Assembly (NCBI GenBank): GCA_937893205.1
Contig: CALBJU010000115.1
Coordinates: 1-5,653 of the forward strand
From: an uncultured Bacteroidota bacterium
GTDB lineage: Bacteria > Bacteroidota > Rhodothermia > Rhodothermales > UBA10348
DNA: 5,653 nucleotides
Direction: 5' to 3'
Below the pieces are notes generated by a model that was given only the letters and a program-made list of their open reading frames with translations, was not told where the DNA came from and searched no databases. Position 1 is the first letter of the stretch. The number at the start of each line of letters is the position of its first letter. The position numbers were made by a program, and so were the translations under genes. Below, piece by piece: positions 1 to 5,653 of the stretch.

Positions 1-634
1 GTTTAATGGCAACGACATGTCGGGAAAAGGGATTGACCTTCGCGTAGGTCCGGGCCTGCATCTCGATCAGTTCTTCGATAGCCGTGACACCATGATCGTC
101 GATTGCTATCTGGGACAATCGCTCCAGTACTTCGGTAGTGATCTCTACATCGCGGCTGGCGCGGTGCCTGCCGTCAGGAGGAATCCGAAAGAACTTGGCC
201 AGATTCCCCAGACTTTTAGATCTCAATCCCGGAAGCAGGCGCCGCGCCAGCCGCAGAGTGCACAGCCCGGTGTTATCCATCTCCTCAAGGCCCATGCGTT
301 GAAACTCGGCATTGATGAATGAGACGTCGAATCGAATGTTGTGGGCAACAAAAATCGCGTCCTCCAGAAAATCCCGAAACTGCGGCATGATCTCCTCGGC
401 CGTTGGCTGTCCAAACACCATGGCAGAGGTAATTCCGGTGATACGAGTGATACGGTGAGGAATGGAAAGGCCCGGATCGATCAGATGTGAAAACATCTTC
501 CTGGGCTCTCCCTGTTTCACTCTGAGCGCGGCGATCTCGATGATTCTGTTGCGCAGCGCATGAATACCCGTGGTCTCCGTATCGGTGATAACGAGGTGAA
601 AGTCAGGAGAGAGAATGGATTCGATGGCGGACAT
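1..634 (-). CDS. DnaQ-like 3'-5' exonuclease (DEDDh family), partial at its C-terminal side
   Basis: This is a 3'-5' exonuclease of the DNA polymerase III epsilon/DnaQ superfamily, expected to remove nucleotides from DNA 3' ends using two metal ions. 211 codons are visible and the frame runs off the left edge of the window. All three Exo motifs are present: Exo I around residues 15-23 (D18-T-E20-TTG), Exo II at 98-103 (HNIRFD, D103) and Exo III at 156-162 (H157 and D162), which gives the DEDDh set. The exonuclease fold should end near residue 175. A helical-looking tail follows (180-205, IEELIEMQ) and continues out of the window, so a C-terminal partner domain such as a GIY-YIG nuclease, seen in some DnaQ-UvrC-like proteins, is possible but not visible. 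The ATG at 634 is fixed by an in-frame TAA five codons upstream with no other start between. No Shine-Dalgarno is evident. It lies 55 nt downstream of the histidine kinase gene on the same strand. The family is near certain; whether it is the replicative proofreader or a repair nuclease is open. Confidence 0.9.
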   Translation of the reverse strand, partial: MSAIESILSPDFHLVITDTETTGIHALRNRIIEIAALRVKQGEPRKMFSHLIDPGLSIPHRITRITGITSAMVFGQPTAEEIMPQFRDFLEDAIFVAHNIRFDVSFINAEFQRMGLEEMDNTGLCTLRLARRLLPGLRSKSLGNLAKFFRIPPDGRHRASRDVEITTEVLERLSQIAIDDHGVTAIEELIEMQARTYAKVNPFSRHVVAIK

Positions 635-689
635 GCGAGCGAGAGCTTAGTGTGCTGTCTACTCGTACCGTGCAGAGTGGATTCCTGCC

Positions 690-1451
690 TTAGGCTACGC
701 GCTTACCTGACATTTCCACTGATCTTGCCAGAACAAACGTGGCGATCGCTCCTTCTTCGGCGCGGTTCTCCAGTGTCACATGACCTCTCAAGAGTACCGC
801 CGCCTGTGCAGCCAGATGTAATCCCAATCCGAGCCCCTCGAACTGCCTGCTTAATCCGGTAGAACGCTGCACGAATGGTGCAAACAGATCCTCGTTTCCT
901 TCGCCAATTCCGATGCCCGAATCTTCTACTGTCACGACCATTGTGCCATCCACTGCCTTCACCGTCACCGTAACGAGACCGTTCTTTGTGAATTTGATGG
1001 CGTTTTCGATAAGGTGCATGCACGCGCTCTCAATCAGTTGCTTGTAGGAATGCATCTCCCAGTTCGCATCTCCATAAACGAATTCCAGACGATTGCCGTG
1101 TAGTAGCGCAACAGGTCTCAGTCTGTTGACCAAACGTCCTATCACCTCTGTGATCGTGCAATCCGTGGCTTCAAGTTCTGAAGCTGCGGCTGGCGATTCA
1201 TATTCCAGAATGGCCGTAATGACCGCACCGAGCCGGGCGGAGTATTCAAGAATAGGCTGAACCAGGGACGCATGCTCACCATTGAGCTCTTGTCTTAGAG
1301 ACTGGGCATACCCGTCGATGATGGCGAGAGGTGTTCTCAGTTCGTGCGACAATAAGCTCCGGAGGTTTTTCCGCCTCTGAGCTTCAATCGAGTCGATATG
1401 ACGATTTACGAGCTTCATTTGAAGTATGAGGTGCGTTGAGCCAGAAATCAC
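690..1451 (-). CDS. Short sensor-less histidine kinase (HisKA + HATPase_c)
   Basis: This 253-residue protein has the transmitter module of a two-component sensor kinase, which autophosphorylates on His and passes the phosphate to a response regulator. The H-box is at residues 35-41 (SHELRTP, phospho-acceptor H36). The N-box is near 146-158 with N150, the G1 box at 177-181 (DSGIG), the F-box at 190-193 (FAPF) and the G2 box at 206-211 (GLGLGL). All key residues are present, so it should be catalytically competent. Only about 30 residues precede the H-box. There is no membrane segment, PAS, GAF or HAMP domain, whereas most sensor kinases carry one or more. I chose the GTG start because an AGAGGT motif sits 8 nt upstream and an in-frame TAA lies three codons before it; ATG at residue 12 is the alternative. 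It is 76 nt downstream of the alkaline phosphatase gene and 55 nt upstream of the exonuclease gene, all on the same strand. No response regulator is in the window, so its partner and signal are unknown. Confidence 0.88.
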   Translation of the reverse strand: MISGSTHLILQMKLVNRHIDSIEAQRRKNLRSLLSHELRTPLAIIDGYAQSLRQELNGEHASLVQPILEYSARLGAVITAILEYESPAAASELEATDCTITEVIGRLVNRLRPVALLHGNRLEFVYGDANWEMHSYKQLIESACMHLIENAIKFTKNGLVTVTVKAVDGTMVVTVEDSGIGIGEGNEDLFAPFVQRSTGLSRQFEGLGLGLHLAAQAAVLLRGHVTLENRAEEGAIATFVLARSVEMSGKRVA

Positions 1452-1459
1452 TCTTGATT

Positions 1460-1465
1460 ACCTCT
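1460..1465 (-). promoter_or_regulatory. Ribosome binding site of the histidine kinase
   Basis: AGAGGT on the minus strand lies 8 nt before the GTG at 1451. It supports this non-ATG start over the ATG at residue 12, which has no such motif. It is the only convincing Shine-Dalgarno-like sequence in the window. Confidence 0.5.
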
Positions 1466-1494
1466 GACTTGCGCCTGCGCGTAGTATCGTCGTC

Positions 1495-1524
1495 TTTTTC
1501 GCTGCCTAAATAGGCGTCGAAAAA
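1495..1524. repeat. Interrupted palindrome between the phosphatase and kinase genes
   Basis: The arms are TTTTTCG and CGAAAAA (7 bp), then a 2-nt mismatch, then GCCTA and TAGGC (5 bp) around a 2-nt centre. The element starts only 3 bp past the phosphatase stop codon. Either strand would read U-run, stem, A-run. This is the opposite of an intrinsic terminator, where the U-run trails the stem, so I do not call it a terminator. It could be a transcript 3'-end or stability hairpin, a processing site, or a protein-binding dyad ahead of the kinase gene. A smaller GCGC-N2-GCGC dyad lies at 1471-1480 in the same gap. Confidence 0.6.
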
Positions 1525-1527
1525 TCG

Positions 1528-2895
1528 TTATCTAAGTCCCAGGGCCTCCCATAGTGCAAGCCCTACCTCCGTATTGTCCATCACCCCTCCTATCAGCTCA
1601 GATCCGGGTCCATACGCGAAAATTGGCACATCAACAGCGGTATGGCCACCGGTTGACCATCCAATTCGGGCAGGATAAGATGTTTCTCTCGATAAAAAGC
1701 GATGGAAGCGCCTTGCTGCCACAGAATCACCCACGACTGGCCAATCGCGAACGATTGTGTTGATCGCTCCCTCAACCGAATCCGGGACTAGTTGGAAGCG
1801 GCTTTGCAGCTCGCCCATCAACCACTCTTTGTTCACGACTAATCCGCTCTCGATGCGAGCTGGTATTTCGCTTACAAACTCCGGTATCGACGAGGTTATT
1901 CCCGCTAACTGCGCGGGGTCGTATGCATATCCCGAACCCGATTTTCCAGACATCGGTGCCCCGAGGGTCAAGCCGCCTGTTTCGTGATCAGATGTGCCAA
2001 CCACCAGCGTCTCGCCATCCTCCATCGCAAAATCAATTGCGACCTTCCATGCTTCGTCGTAGGCCAAGGTGTCCCACAAATGAGCCGCGGGGTCATTCCC
2101 GTGGGCAGCGTGATCAATTCTGCCAGCCTCTATCATAATGAAAAATGGTTCGCCCGAATCCGAAAGAAGCTCAAGCGCTTTTCGCGTCATTTCTGCAAGC
2201 GATGGCTCCGTCATTTTATCACGGTCAATTTCGTACGCCATATAGCTGTCGGTGAAGAGTCCAATAATTGGTAGTTCAGACGCCGCGAGTAGTTCGTCAC
2301 GATTCTGCACATTGTGATATCCTGAATCGATAGCGTGTTGAAGCAAGTTCAGGCTGTCTCGTCGGACTCCTCCACTATGCGACGGTAAATAAAACATTCG
2401 GCCACCCCCAAAAATCACCTCAATGCCCTGTTCTATTTGTTGGGCGGCGATCTCTTCTTCCATTGCCCGGAGCGGAACATGGCTGGAAAACGCGGCAGGA
2501 GTTGCGTGTGTGATTCTTGCCGTCGTAACAATTCCTGTATTGAATCCTGATCGCTCTGCCGCTTCCAGAATTGTTTCGACGGAGGTTGTGTCTCGATCGA
2601 CGCCTATCGCGCCAATGTACGTCTTGACGGCGCACGCGTATGCGGTTGCACTCGCCGCCGAGTCGGTGACCCACGCCGAGTCGGCTCGTGTGATTACACT
2701 CCCCCTCTGATACGCATCCAGAAAAAGAACCGGATTGTCCTCCATCTCACTCTTGTAGCCTCGCGCGAGGCTGAAAGTGGCCAGCCCACAACCATCGGCG
2801 ATGAAAAACACGAGGTTTTTAGGCCGTGTACTATCAGCGGACCAATTGCACGATAGGGGGATCAGGAAAATGACAACTAGAACGAAGCGTCGCAT
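1528..2895 (-). CDS. Alkaline phosphatase (PhoA superfamily), exported
   Basis: This enzyme hydrolyses phosphomonoesters outside the cytoplasm to release phosphate, using two Zn and one Mg ion. It has 455 residues from the chosen start, in the usual range. Residues 1-16 (MRRFVLVVIFLIPLSC) form a basic and hydrophobic export signal ending in Cys16. The lipobox has Pro at -3, which is not canonical, so lipid anchoring is uncertain. The active-site set is complete by comparison with E. coli PhoA: D34 (metal), the nucleophile S79 in VTDSAASATA, R143 (phosphate contact), E256, D261, H265, D303-H304 and H418. At the positions of E. coli D153 and K328 it has H130 and H262, as in mammalian-type enzymes. 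The frame stays open upstream to an ATG at 2988, but that adds 31 residues ahead of the signal peptide, so I chose the ATG at 2895. No Shine-Dalgarno is seen. It is the first gene of the leftward block, divergent from mdh. No Pho box was recognised. Confidence 0.93.
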   Translation of the reverse strand: MRRFVLVVIFLIPLSCNWSADSTRPKNLVFFIADGCGLATFSLARGYKSEMEDNPVLFLDAYQRGSVITRADSAWVTDSAASATAYACAVKTYIGAIGVDRDTTSVETILEAAERSGFNTGIVTTARITHATPAAFSSHVPLRAMEEEIAAQQIEQGIEVIFGGGRMFYLPSHSGGVRRDSLNLLQHAIDSGYHNVQNRDELLAASELPIIGLFTDSYMAYEIDRDKMTEPSLAEMTRKALELLSDSGEPFFIMIEAGRIDHAAHGNDPAAHLWDTLAYDEAWKVAIDFAMEDGETLVVGTSDHETGGLTLGAPMSGKSGSGYAYDPAQLAGITSSIPEFVSEIPARIESGLVVNKEWLMGELQSRFQLVPDSVEGAINTIVRDWPVVGDSVAARRFHRFLSRETSYPARIGWSTGGHTAVDVPIFAYGPGSELIGGVMDNTEVGLALWEALGLR

Positions 2896-2969
2896 AATAT
2901 CGGAATGTGTTGGAGCGATTGGCGGCACATAATACACAACGAGCGACCCCATATCCCATAAGGCGTGAT

Positions 2970-2994
2970 CACATGGCCTCGAAAGCACATGGCC
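2970..2994. repeat. Pair of 9-bp direct repeats (CACATGGCC)
   Basis: CACATGGCC occurs at 2970-2978 and again at 2986-2994, a 16-bp period. The first copy overlaps the GTGATCAC palindrome at 2965-2972. The pair lies in the divergent promoter region, about 75-100 bp upstream of the phosphatase ATG. It could be a tandem activator or repressor site, but a chance match is not excluded. Confidence 0.4.
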
Positions 2995-3062
2995 AGAAGG
3001 TCCCGAATTTCCGGTTCATTTTTAGTCAAATATTGGTGACATCTCGCACTTATCTTGACGAA

Positions 3063-3086
3063 GAACGCCGTAGAATTGCGGCGTTC
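3063..3086 (+). promoter_or_regulatory. Perfect 8+8 bp dyad in the mdh leader
   Basis: GAACGCCG (3063-3070) and CGGCGTTC (3079-3086) are exact reverse complements around the 8-nt loop TAGAATTG. The dyad ends 31 bp before the mdh ATG. On the plus strand it is followed by GTGTTTT, a weak T-run, so in mdh RNA it could form a GC-rich hairpin acting as an attenuator or a 5' stabilising structure. As DNA it could be an operator, since its centre holds a -10-like TAGAAT. Which of these it is cannot be told from sequence alone. Confidence 0.5.
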
Positions 3087-3117
3087 GTGTTTTACCACCA
3101 AATTTTATTCTGCCACA

Positions 3118-4050
3118 ATGAAAGTCACCGTAATCGGAGCAGGAAACGTGGGCGCTACTGTCGCCGAATGTGTCGTTCGTAAGGATATGGTTGATGAGCT
3201 GGTTCTCATCGATATCGTTGATGGTCTTCCCCAGGGAAAGGCGTTGGATATGGCCGAATCTGCCCCTATTCATCTGTTTGATACTCGTGTTGTTGGAACG
3301 AATGACTATGCGGATACAGCCGGTTCAGACATCTGTGTTATCACGGCAGGGCTCGCCCGGAAACCGGGAATGAGCCGGGATGACCTACTCGGAAAAAATG
3401 CCTCTATCGTCAAGTCCGTCACCGACCAGTTCGTGGCCCTGAGTCCCGATGCGACCATTATTGTGGTTTCCAACCCACTCGATGTTATGACTTACGTGGC
3501 CTACATGGCCAGTGGATTCCCTTCGAATCGCGTACTGGGCATGGCTGGAATACTGGATACCGCCCGCTACCGCGCGTTCATCGCAATGGAACTGGGCGTC
3601 TCGGTTAAGGATATTCAGGCGCTCCTTATGGGTGGACATGGCGATACCATGGTTCCCCTTCCACGTTACACGACGGTCGGCGGAATTCCTCTTCCTGAAC
3701 TAATGGAGGCCGACAAGATCGACGCGATTGTCGATCGCACCAAGTTCGGTGGAGGCGAGATCGTAAAATTGATGGGTACGTCTGCCTGGTACGCTCCCGG
3801 AGCAGCGGCTGCTGAGATGGTCGAAGCGATAGTCAAAGACTCCTCGCGGGTTCTACCTTGTGCAGTGTGGATGAATGGTCAGTACGGGCTGGATGGCATT
3901 TTCATAGGTGCACCAGCCAGGTTGGGTAAAAATGGAGTCGAGGAAATCATCGAAGTAGAACTGACGGACGATGAACTGGCGCTGATGCAGGGTTCGGCCC
4001 AGCACGTGAGGGACAACCTCGCGGCACTAGAGCGAATTCAGAACTCGTAA
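3118..4050 (+). CDS. mdh: Malate dehydrogenase, LDH-like (NAD-dependent)
   Basis: It interconverts malate and oxaloacetate with NAD in the TCA cycle, in the cytoplasm. The 310 residues are full length for the tetrameric LDH-like (MDH type 3) family. The Rossmann motif G7-x-G9-x-x-G12 is at the N-terminus, and D32 at the end of the second strand fits NAD rather than NADP. The substrate loop has R81 in LARKPGMSR, the position where lactate dehydrogenases carry Gln, plus R87; this identifies malate rather than lactate as substrate. N119, D147 and R150 (ILDTAR) and the catalytic H174 (GGHGD) complete the active site. The frame is open back to an ATG at 3055, but those 21 residues precede the Rossmann strand that begins these proteins, so the ATG at 3118 is chosen. 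No Shine-Dalgarno is visible; the upstream sequence is AT-rich. It is divergent from the phosphatase gene and 214 bp ahead of the FKBP gene, which has its own candidate promoter, so it is probably monocistronic. The sequence resembles Rhodothermota enzymes as I recall them. Confidence 0.96.
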   Translation: MKVTVIGAGNVGATVAECVVRKDMVDELVLIDIVDGLPQGKALDMAESAPIHLFDTRVVGTNDYADTAGSDICVITAGLARKPGMSRDDLLGKNASIVKSVTDQFVALSPDATIIVVSNPLDVMTYVAYMASGFPSNRVLGMAGILDTARYRAFIAMELGVSVKDIQALLMGGHGDTMVPLPRYTTVGGIPLPELMEADKIDAIVDRTKFGGGEIVKLMGTSAWYAPGAAAAEMVEAIVKDSSRVLPCAVWMNGQYGLDGIFIGAPARLGKNGVEEIIEVELTDDELALMQGSAQHVRDNLAALERIQNS

Positions 4051-4186
4051 CCAGACCCACCCGAGTACTGAGTTCCGATTGATTTGAACCATTGGTATGG
4101 CGAATCGGTCCGTCCGAGTTCGATATTCCACTACTCAAGTTCAAGCTGGACGATATGCTCCGCCTGCCGTGAACCTTCCCAACCGC

Positions 4187-4216
4187 TTGACGTAAATCGA
4201 TTGAATTTGGTACTAT
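4187..4216 (+). promoter_or_regulatory. Candidate promoter of the FKBP lipoprotein gene
   Basis: TTGACG (4187-4192) is separated by 18 bp from TACTAT (4211-4216), a good -35 and a moderate -10 for a housekeeping sigma factor. The TACTATTT segment also partly fits the TAnnTTTG element of Bacteroidota promoters. Transcription would begin near 4223, giving a leader of about 40 nt. The rest of the 4051-4264 gap holds only a weak imperfect hairpin (CCGATT 4075-4080 with AATCGG 4103-4108) and no clear mdh terminator. Confidence 0.42.
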
Positions 4217-4264
4217 TTTAAGCATTTCTGAGACATCTGAATAGATTCTCATTAGCATTTCGAC

Positions 4265-5020
4265 ATGAAACGTATTGTATTCCAGAGCCTTTTCGCGGCT
4301 CTATTCTGTCTGACCCTCATGGCCTGCGATTCGGGATCTGGAGAAGAGGGCGAAGTTATCGTAACGGATCTTGTAGTGGGTACGGGCACAGAGGTTGGGG
4401 CCGGCCATGCACTGATCGTGACCTATATCGGTCGTTTTCAGGATGGAGAAGTATTTGCCACATCAGAAGATGTAGGAGGGGAATTTATTTTCACTCTGGG
4501 TGTCGGTCAGGTTCTCGAAGGGTGGGACGAAGGTCTCGGCGGCATGAAGGTTGGCGGCACAAGACGCCTGGAAATACCTTCTTTCAAGGCGTTCGGAAAG
4601 AACGGTCAGTGTTTCTCGGATGGAACCTGCTCAGTTCCTCCCAACACAGATGTTATATATGACGTGACGGTCATCGATATTTTCGACGAAGTAATCATCC
4701 AGGATCTGATCGAGGGCGATGGCCTGGAGGCTGAATTTTCTGACGTGCTATTCGTCGAATACATCGGACTCCTTCGGGATGGCAGCGTGTTTGATGCGAC
4801 CGCAATCGGCGGCGCAGAGTTTGTATTTACGCTAGGAAACGGGAATGTCATTCCAGGATGGGAGCTCGGGCTGGTCGGAATGAAGGAAGGTGGTAAGAGA
4901 AAACTGACGATCCCACCAGTTCTAGGCTACGGCGCCGCGGGCATCGGTTCTGCCATCCCTCCCTTTTCGGTCCTCATATTTGAAATTGAACTGAATCAGG
5001 TTATCAAGAATCCCAACTGA
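4265..5020 (+). CDS. Lipoprotein with two tandem FKBP-type peptidyl-prolyl isomerase domains
   Basis: This is a predicted envelope-anchored folding factor that isomerises X-Pro bonds in exported proteins. It has 251 residues. Residues 1-21 are a lipoprotein signal peptide with a good lipobox (LMAC, lipidated Cys21), followed by an acidic and glycine-rich linker (22-30). FKBP domain 1 spans about 33-139 and domain 2 about 144-246. Domain 2 keeps the FKBP12 active-site pattern: F176-D177 (FDAT), V195-I196 and W199 (VIPGW), Y222 (LGYG) and IPP at 231-233. Domain 1 keeps the fold and W87, but the FD pair reads F64-A65, the VI pair reads V83-L84, and the Tyr is F110. Its 80s-type loop carries Cys116 and Cys122, which could form a disulfide outside the cytoplasm. 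Domain 1 may therefore be weakly active or serve substrate binding. No Shine-Dalgarno precedes the ATG. It lies 214 bp after mdh and 113 bp before the glycosylase gene on the same strand. Domain identity is certain; the client proteins are unknown. Confidence 0.93.
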   Translation: MKRIVFQSLFAALFCLTLMACDSGSGEEGEVIVTDLVVGTGTEVGAGHALIVTYIGRFQDGEVFATSEDVGGEFIFTLGVGQVLEGWDEGLGGMKVGGTRRLEIPSFKAFGKNGQCFSDGTCSVPPNTDVIYDVTVIDIFDEVIIQDLIEGDGLEAEFSDVLFVEYIGLLRDGSVFDATAIGGAEFVFTLGNGNVIPGWELGLVGMKEGGKRKLTIPPVLGYGAAGIGSAIPPFSVLIFEIELNQVIKNPN

Positions 5021-5133
5021 CGTCGCCCGGTCTACGAAACCGAATGTCGTTCGGAGCATGAAAAGGGATACCACTCGAATGGCCCGGCCGCGGTCAGTTG
5101 AGCACTTTTTCTTCCAAAAAGCGTCTGGTTTTC

Positions 5134-5653
5134 ATGCCTGATCTCCCGTACTCCGTTGACGACGCCATCCAGCACCTTTCGTCATCGGATTCCTCGATGG
5201 CCGCTCTGATTCACGCCGTAGGGCCCTTTGAGGGTGGTTTGCGGCCCGCTCCATCTCCATTTGAAGCCCTCTGTGAGGCAGTAGCTTATCAACAACTCTC
5301 CGGTAAAGCTGCCGCGACAATCTATGGCCGATTTCGGGCGTTGACGGACGAAAGCAATCCTCTGGATCCAATCCTGGTTGCAAATCTACCCGATGAAGCA
5401 CTCCGTGGTGCTGGCCTTTCGGGCGCAAAAACAGTGGCGATTAAAGATCTGGCCGCCAAAACTCTCGACGGTTCGGTACCTGGTCAGGCAGAGTTGGCTC
5501 CCCTCGCTGACGACGAAATCATCGATCGACTCACACAAGTTAAGGGTGTGGGGCCATGGTCGGTGAAGATGTATCTCATGTTTCGCCTGGGACGACCAGA
5601 TGTACTCCCGCAAACCGATCTCGGCATCAGAAAAGGAGTAATGCGGACCTATA
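5134..5653 (+). CDS. DNA-3-methyladenine glycosylase II (HhH-GPD, AlkA type), partial at 3' end
   Basis: It excises alkylated purines such as 3-methyladenine from DNA, the first step of base excision repair. 173 codons are visible before the window ends; short bacterial relatives are a little over 200 residues, so about 30-50 are probably missing. The family signature AYQQLSGKAA is at 51-60. The helix-hairpin-helix is near 133-150 (VKGVGPWS, G138, G140, W142), followed by the catalytic Asp D162 in PQTDLGIRKG. W142 stands where bifunctional glycosylases of the OGG1 type carry Lys, so this should be a monofunctional enzyme without lyase activity. There is no AlkA-like N-terminal extra domain: the HhH-GPD core starts near residue 40. 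The first ATG after an in-frame stop at 5059-5061 is at 5134; a TTG at 5098 is a weaker alternative. The 113-bp gap after the FKBP gene shows neither a clear terminator nor a clear promoter. Confidence 0.9.
   Translation, partial: MPDLPYSVDDAIQHLSSSDSSMAALIHAVGPFEGGLRPAPSPFEALCEAVAYQQLSGKAAATIYGRFRALTDESNPLDPILVANLPDEALRGAGLSGAKTVAIKDLAAKTLDGSVPGQAELAPLADDEIIDRLTQVKGVGPWSVKMYLMFRLGRPDVLPQTDLGIRKGVMRTY

Larger units (their letters stand above)
2896..3117. other. Divergent intergenic region between phosphatase and mdh
   Basis: These 222 bp hold no gene and should contain both promoters. On the minus strand TATTAT (2929-2934) resembles a -10 box for the phosphatase but lacks a matching -35. On the plus strand TTGACG (3055-3060) is followed by TAGAAT (3071-3076) at only 10 bp, too close for a normal promoter pair. 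The region also has a GTGATCAC palindrome (2965-2972), a 9-bp direct repeat and a strong dyad, both listed separately. The last 25 bp before mdh are AT-rich with no Shine-Dalgarno. Confidence 0.5.

Noticed and set aside
560..862. Rightward 100-residue open frame across the exonuclease/kinase junction
   Set aside because: It is antisense to two genes with full catalytic motifs, has no recognisable domain and has shadow-like composition.
690..2895. Phosphatase plus kinase as a phosphate-sensing system
   Set aside because: There is no response regulator, Pho box or PhoU/Pst gene in the window, and the kinase lacks a sensor. Adjacency alone does not support it.
2896..2988. 31-residue N-terminal extension of the alkaline phosphatase from the ATG at 2988
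   Set aside because: It would bury a clear basic and hydrophobic signal peptide starting at the 2895 ATG, and it has no export-like or family-like character itself.
3055..3117. Upstream ATG extension of malate dehydrogenase
   Set aside because: The family begins at the Rossmann strand (MKVTVIGAGNVG). The extension also covers the 3063-3086 dyad, which looks non-coding.
4075..4108. Possible mdh terminator hairpin (CCGATT/AATCGG with inner CCAT/ATGG)
   Set aside because: The stem is short and interrupted and is not followed by a T-run.
3947..4258. Leftward 103-residue open frame covering the mdh-FKBP gap
   Set aside because: It overlaps the mdh 3' end antisense and the candidate FKBP promoter, and shows no domain or initiation signal.
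5040..5054. Possible terminator after the FKBP gene (CCGAA/TTCGG)
   Set aside because: It has only 5 bp of stem and no trailing T-run, so it is likely chance.

Overview
The window looks like ordinary chromosomal DNA from a Bacteroidota/Rhodothermota-type bacterium. This rests on three things: a lactate-dehydrogenase-like malate dehydrogenase whose wording I recall as close to Salinibacter/Rhodothermus enzymes, two envelope proteins with Cys-terminated signal peptides, and almost no Shine-Dalgarno sequences ahead of the genes, as is common in that group. The taxonomic call is inference from remembered family sequences; no search was run.

Layout: six protein genes, two of them cut by the window ends. 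The left half (1-2895) is a leftward block. In transcription order it holds a secreted or lipid-anchored alkaline phosphatase (2895 to 1528), a short histidine kinase with no sensor domain (1451 to 690), and a DnaQ-like DEDDh exonuclease (634 to beyond base 1). The gaps are 76 and 55 nt and contain no canonical terminator, so co-transcription is possible. The first gap carries a strong interrupted palindrome. The right half (3118-5653) reads rightward: malate dehydrogenase (3118-4050), a two-domain FKBP-type peptidyl-prolyl isomerase lipoprotein (4265-5020), and the start of an AlkA-type DNA glycosylase (5134 to beyond 5653). A 222-bp divergent intergenic region separates the halves and contains a perfect 8+8 bp dyad just ahead of mdh and a pair of 9-bp direct repeats.

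The genes do not form one evident pathway. They cover phosphate scavenging at the envelope, one signalling kinase, DNA proofreading or repair (exonuclease, glycosylase), the TCA cycle (Mdh) and envelope protein folding (FKBP). I see no mobile element, CRISPR array, tRNA/rRNA or defence island, and no convincing new system. The points most worth a second look are the sensor-less kinase, the two unexplained dyads, and the FKBP protein whose first domain looks catalytically degenerate while the second is intact.
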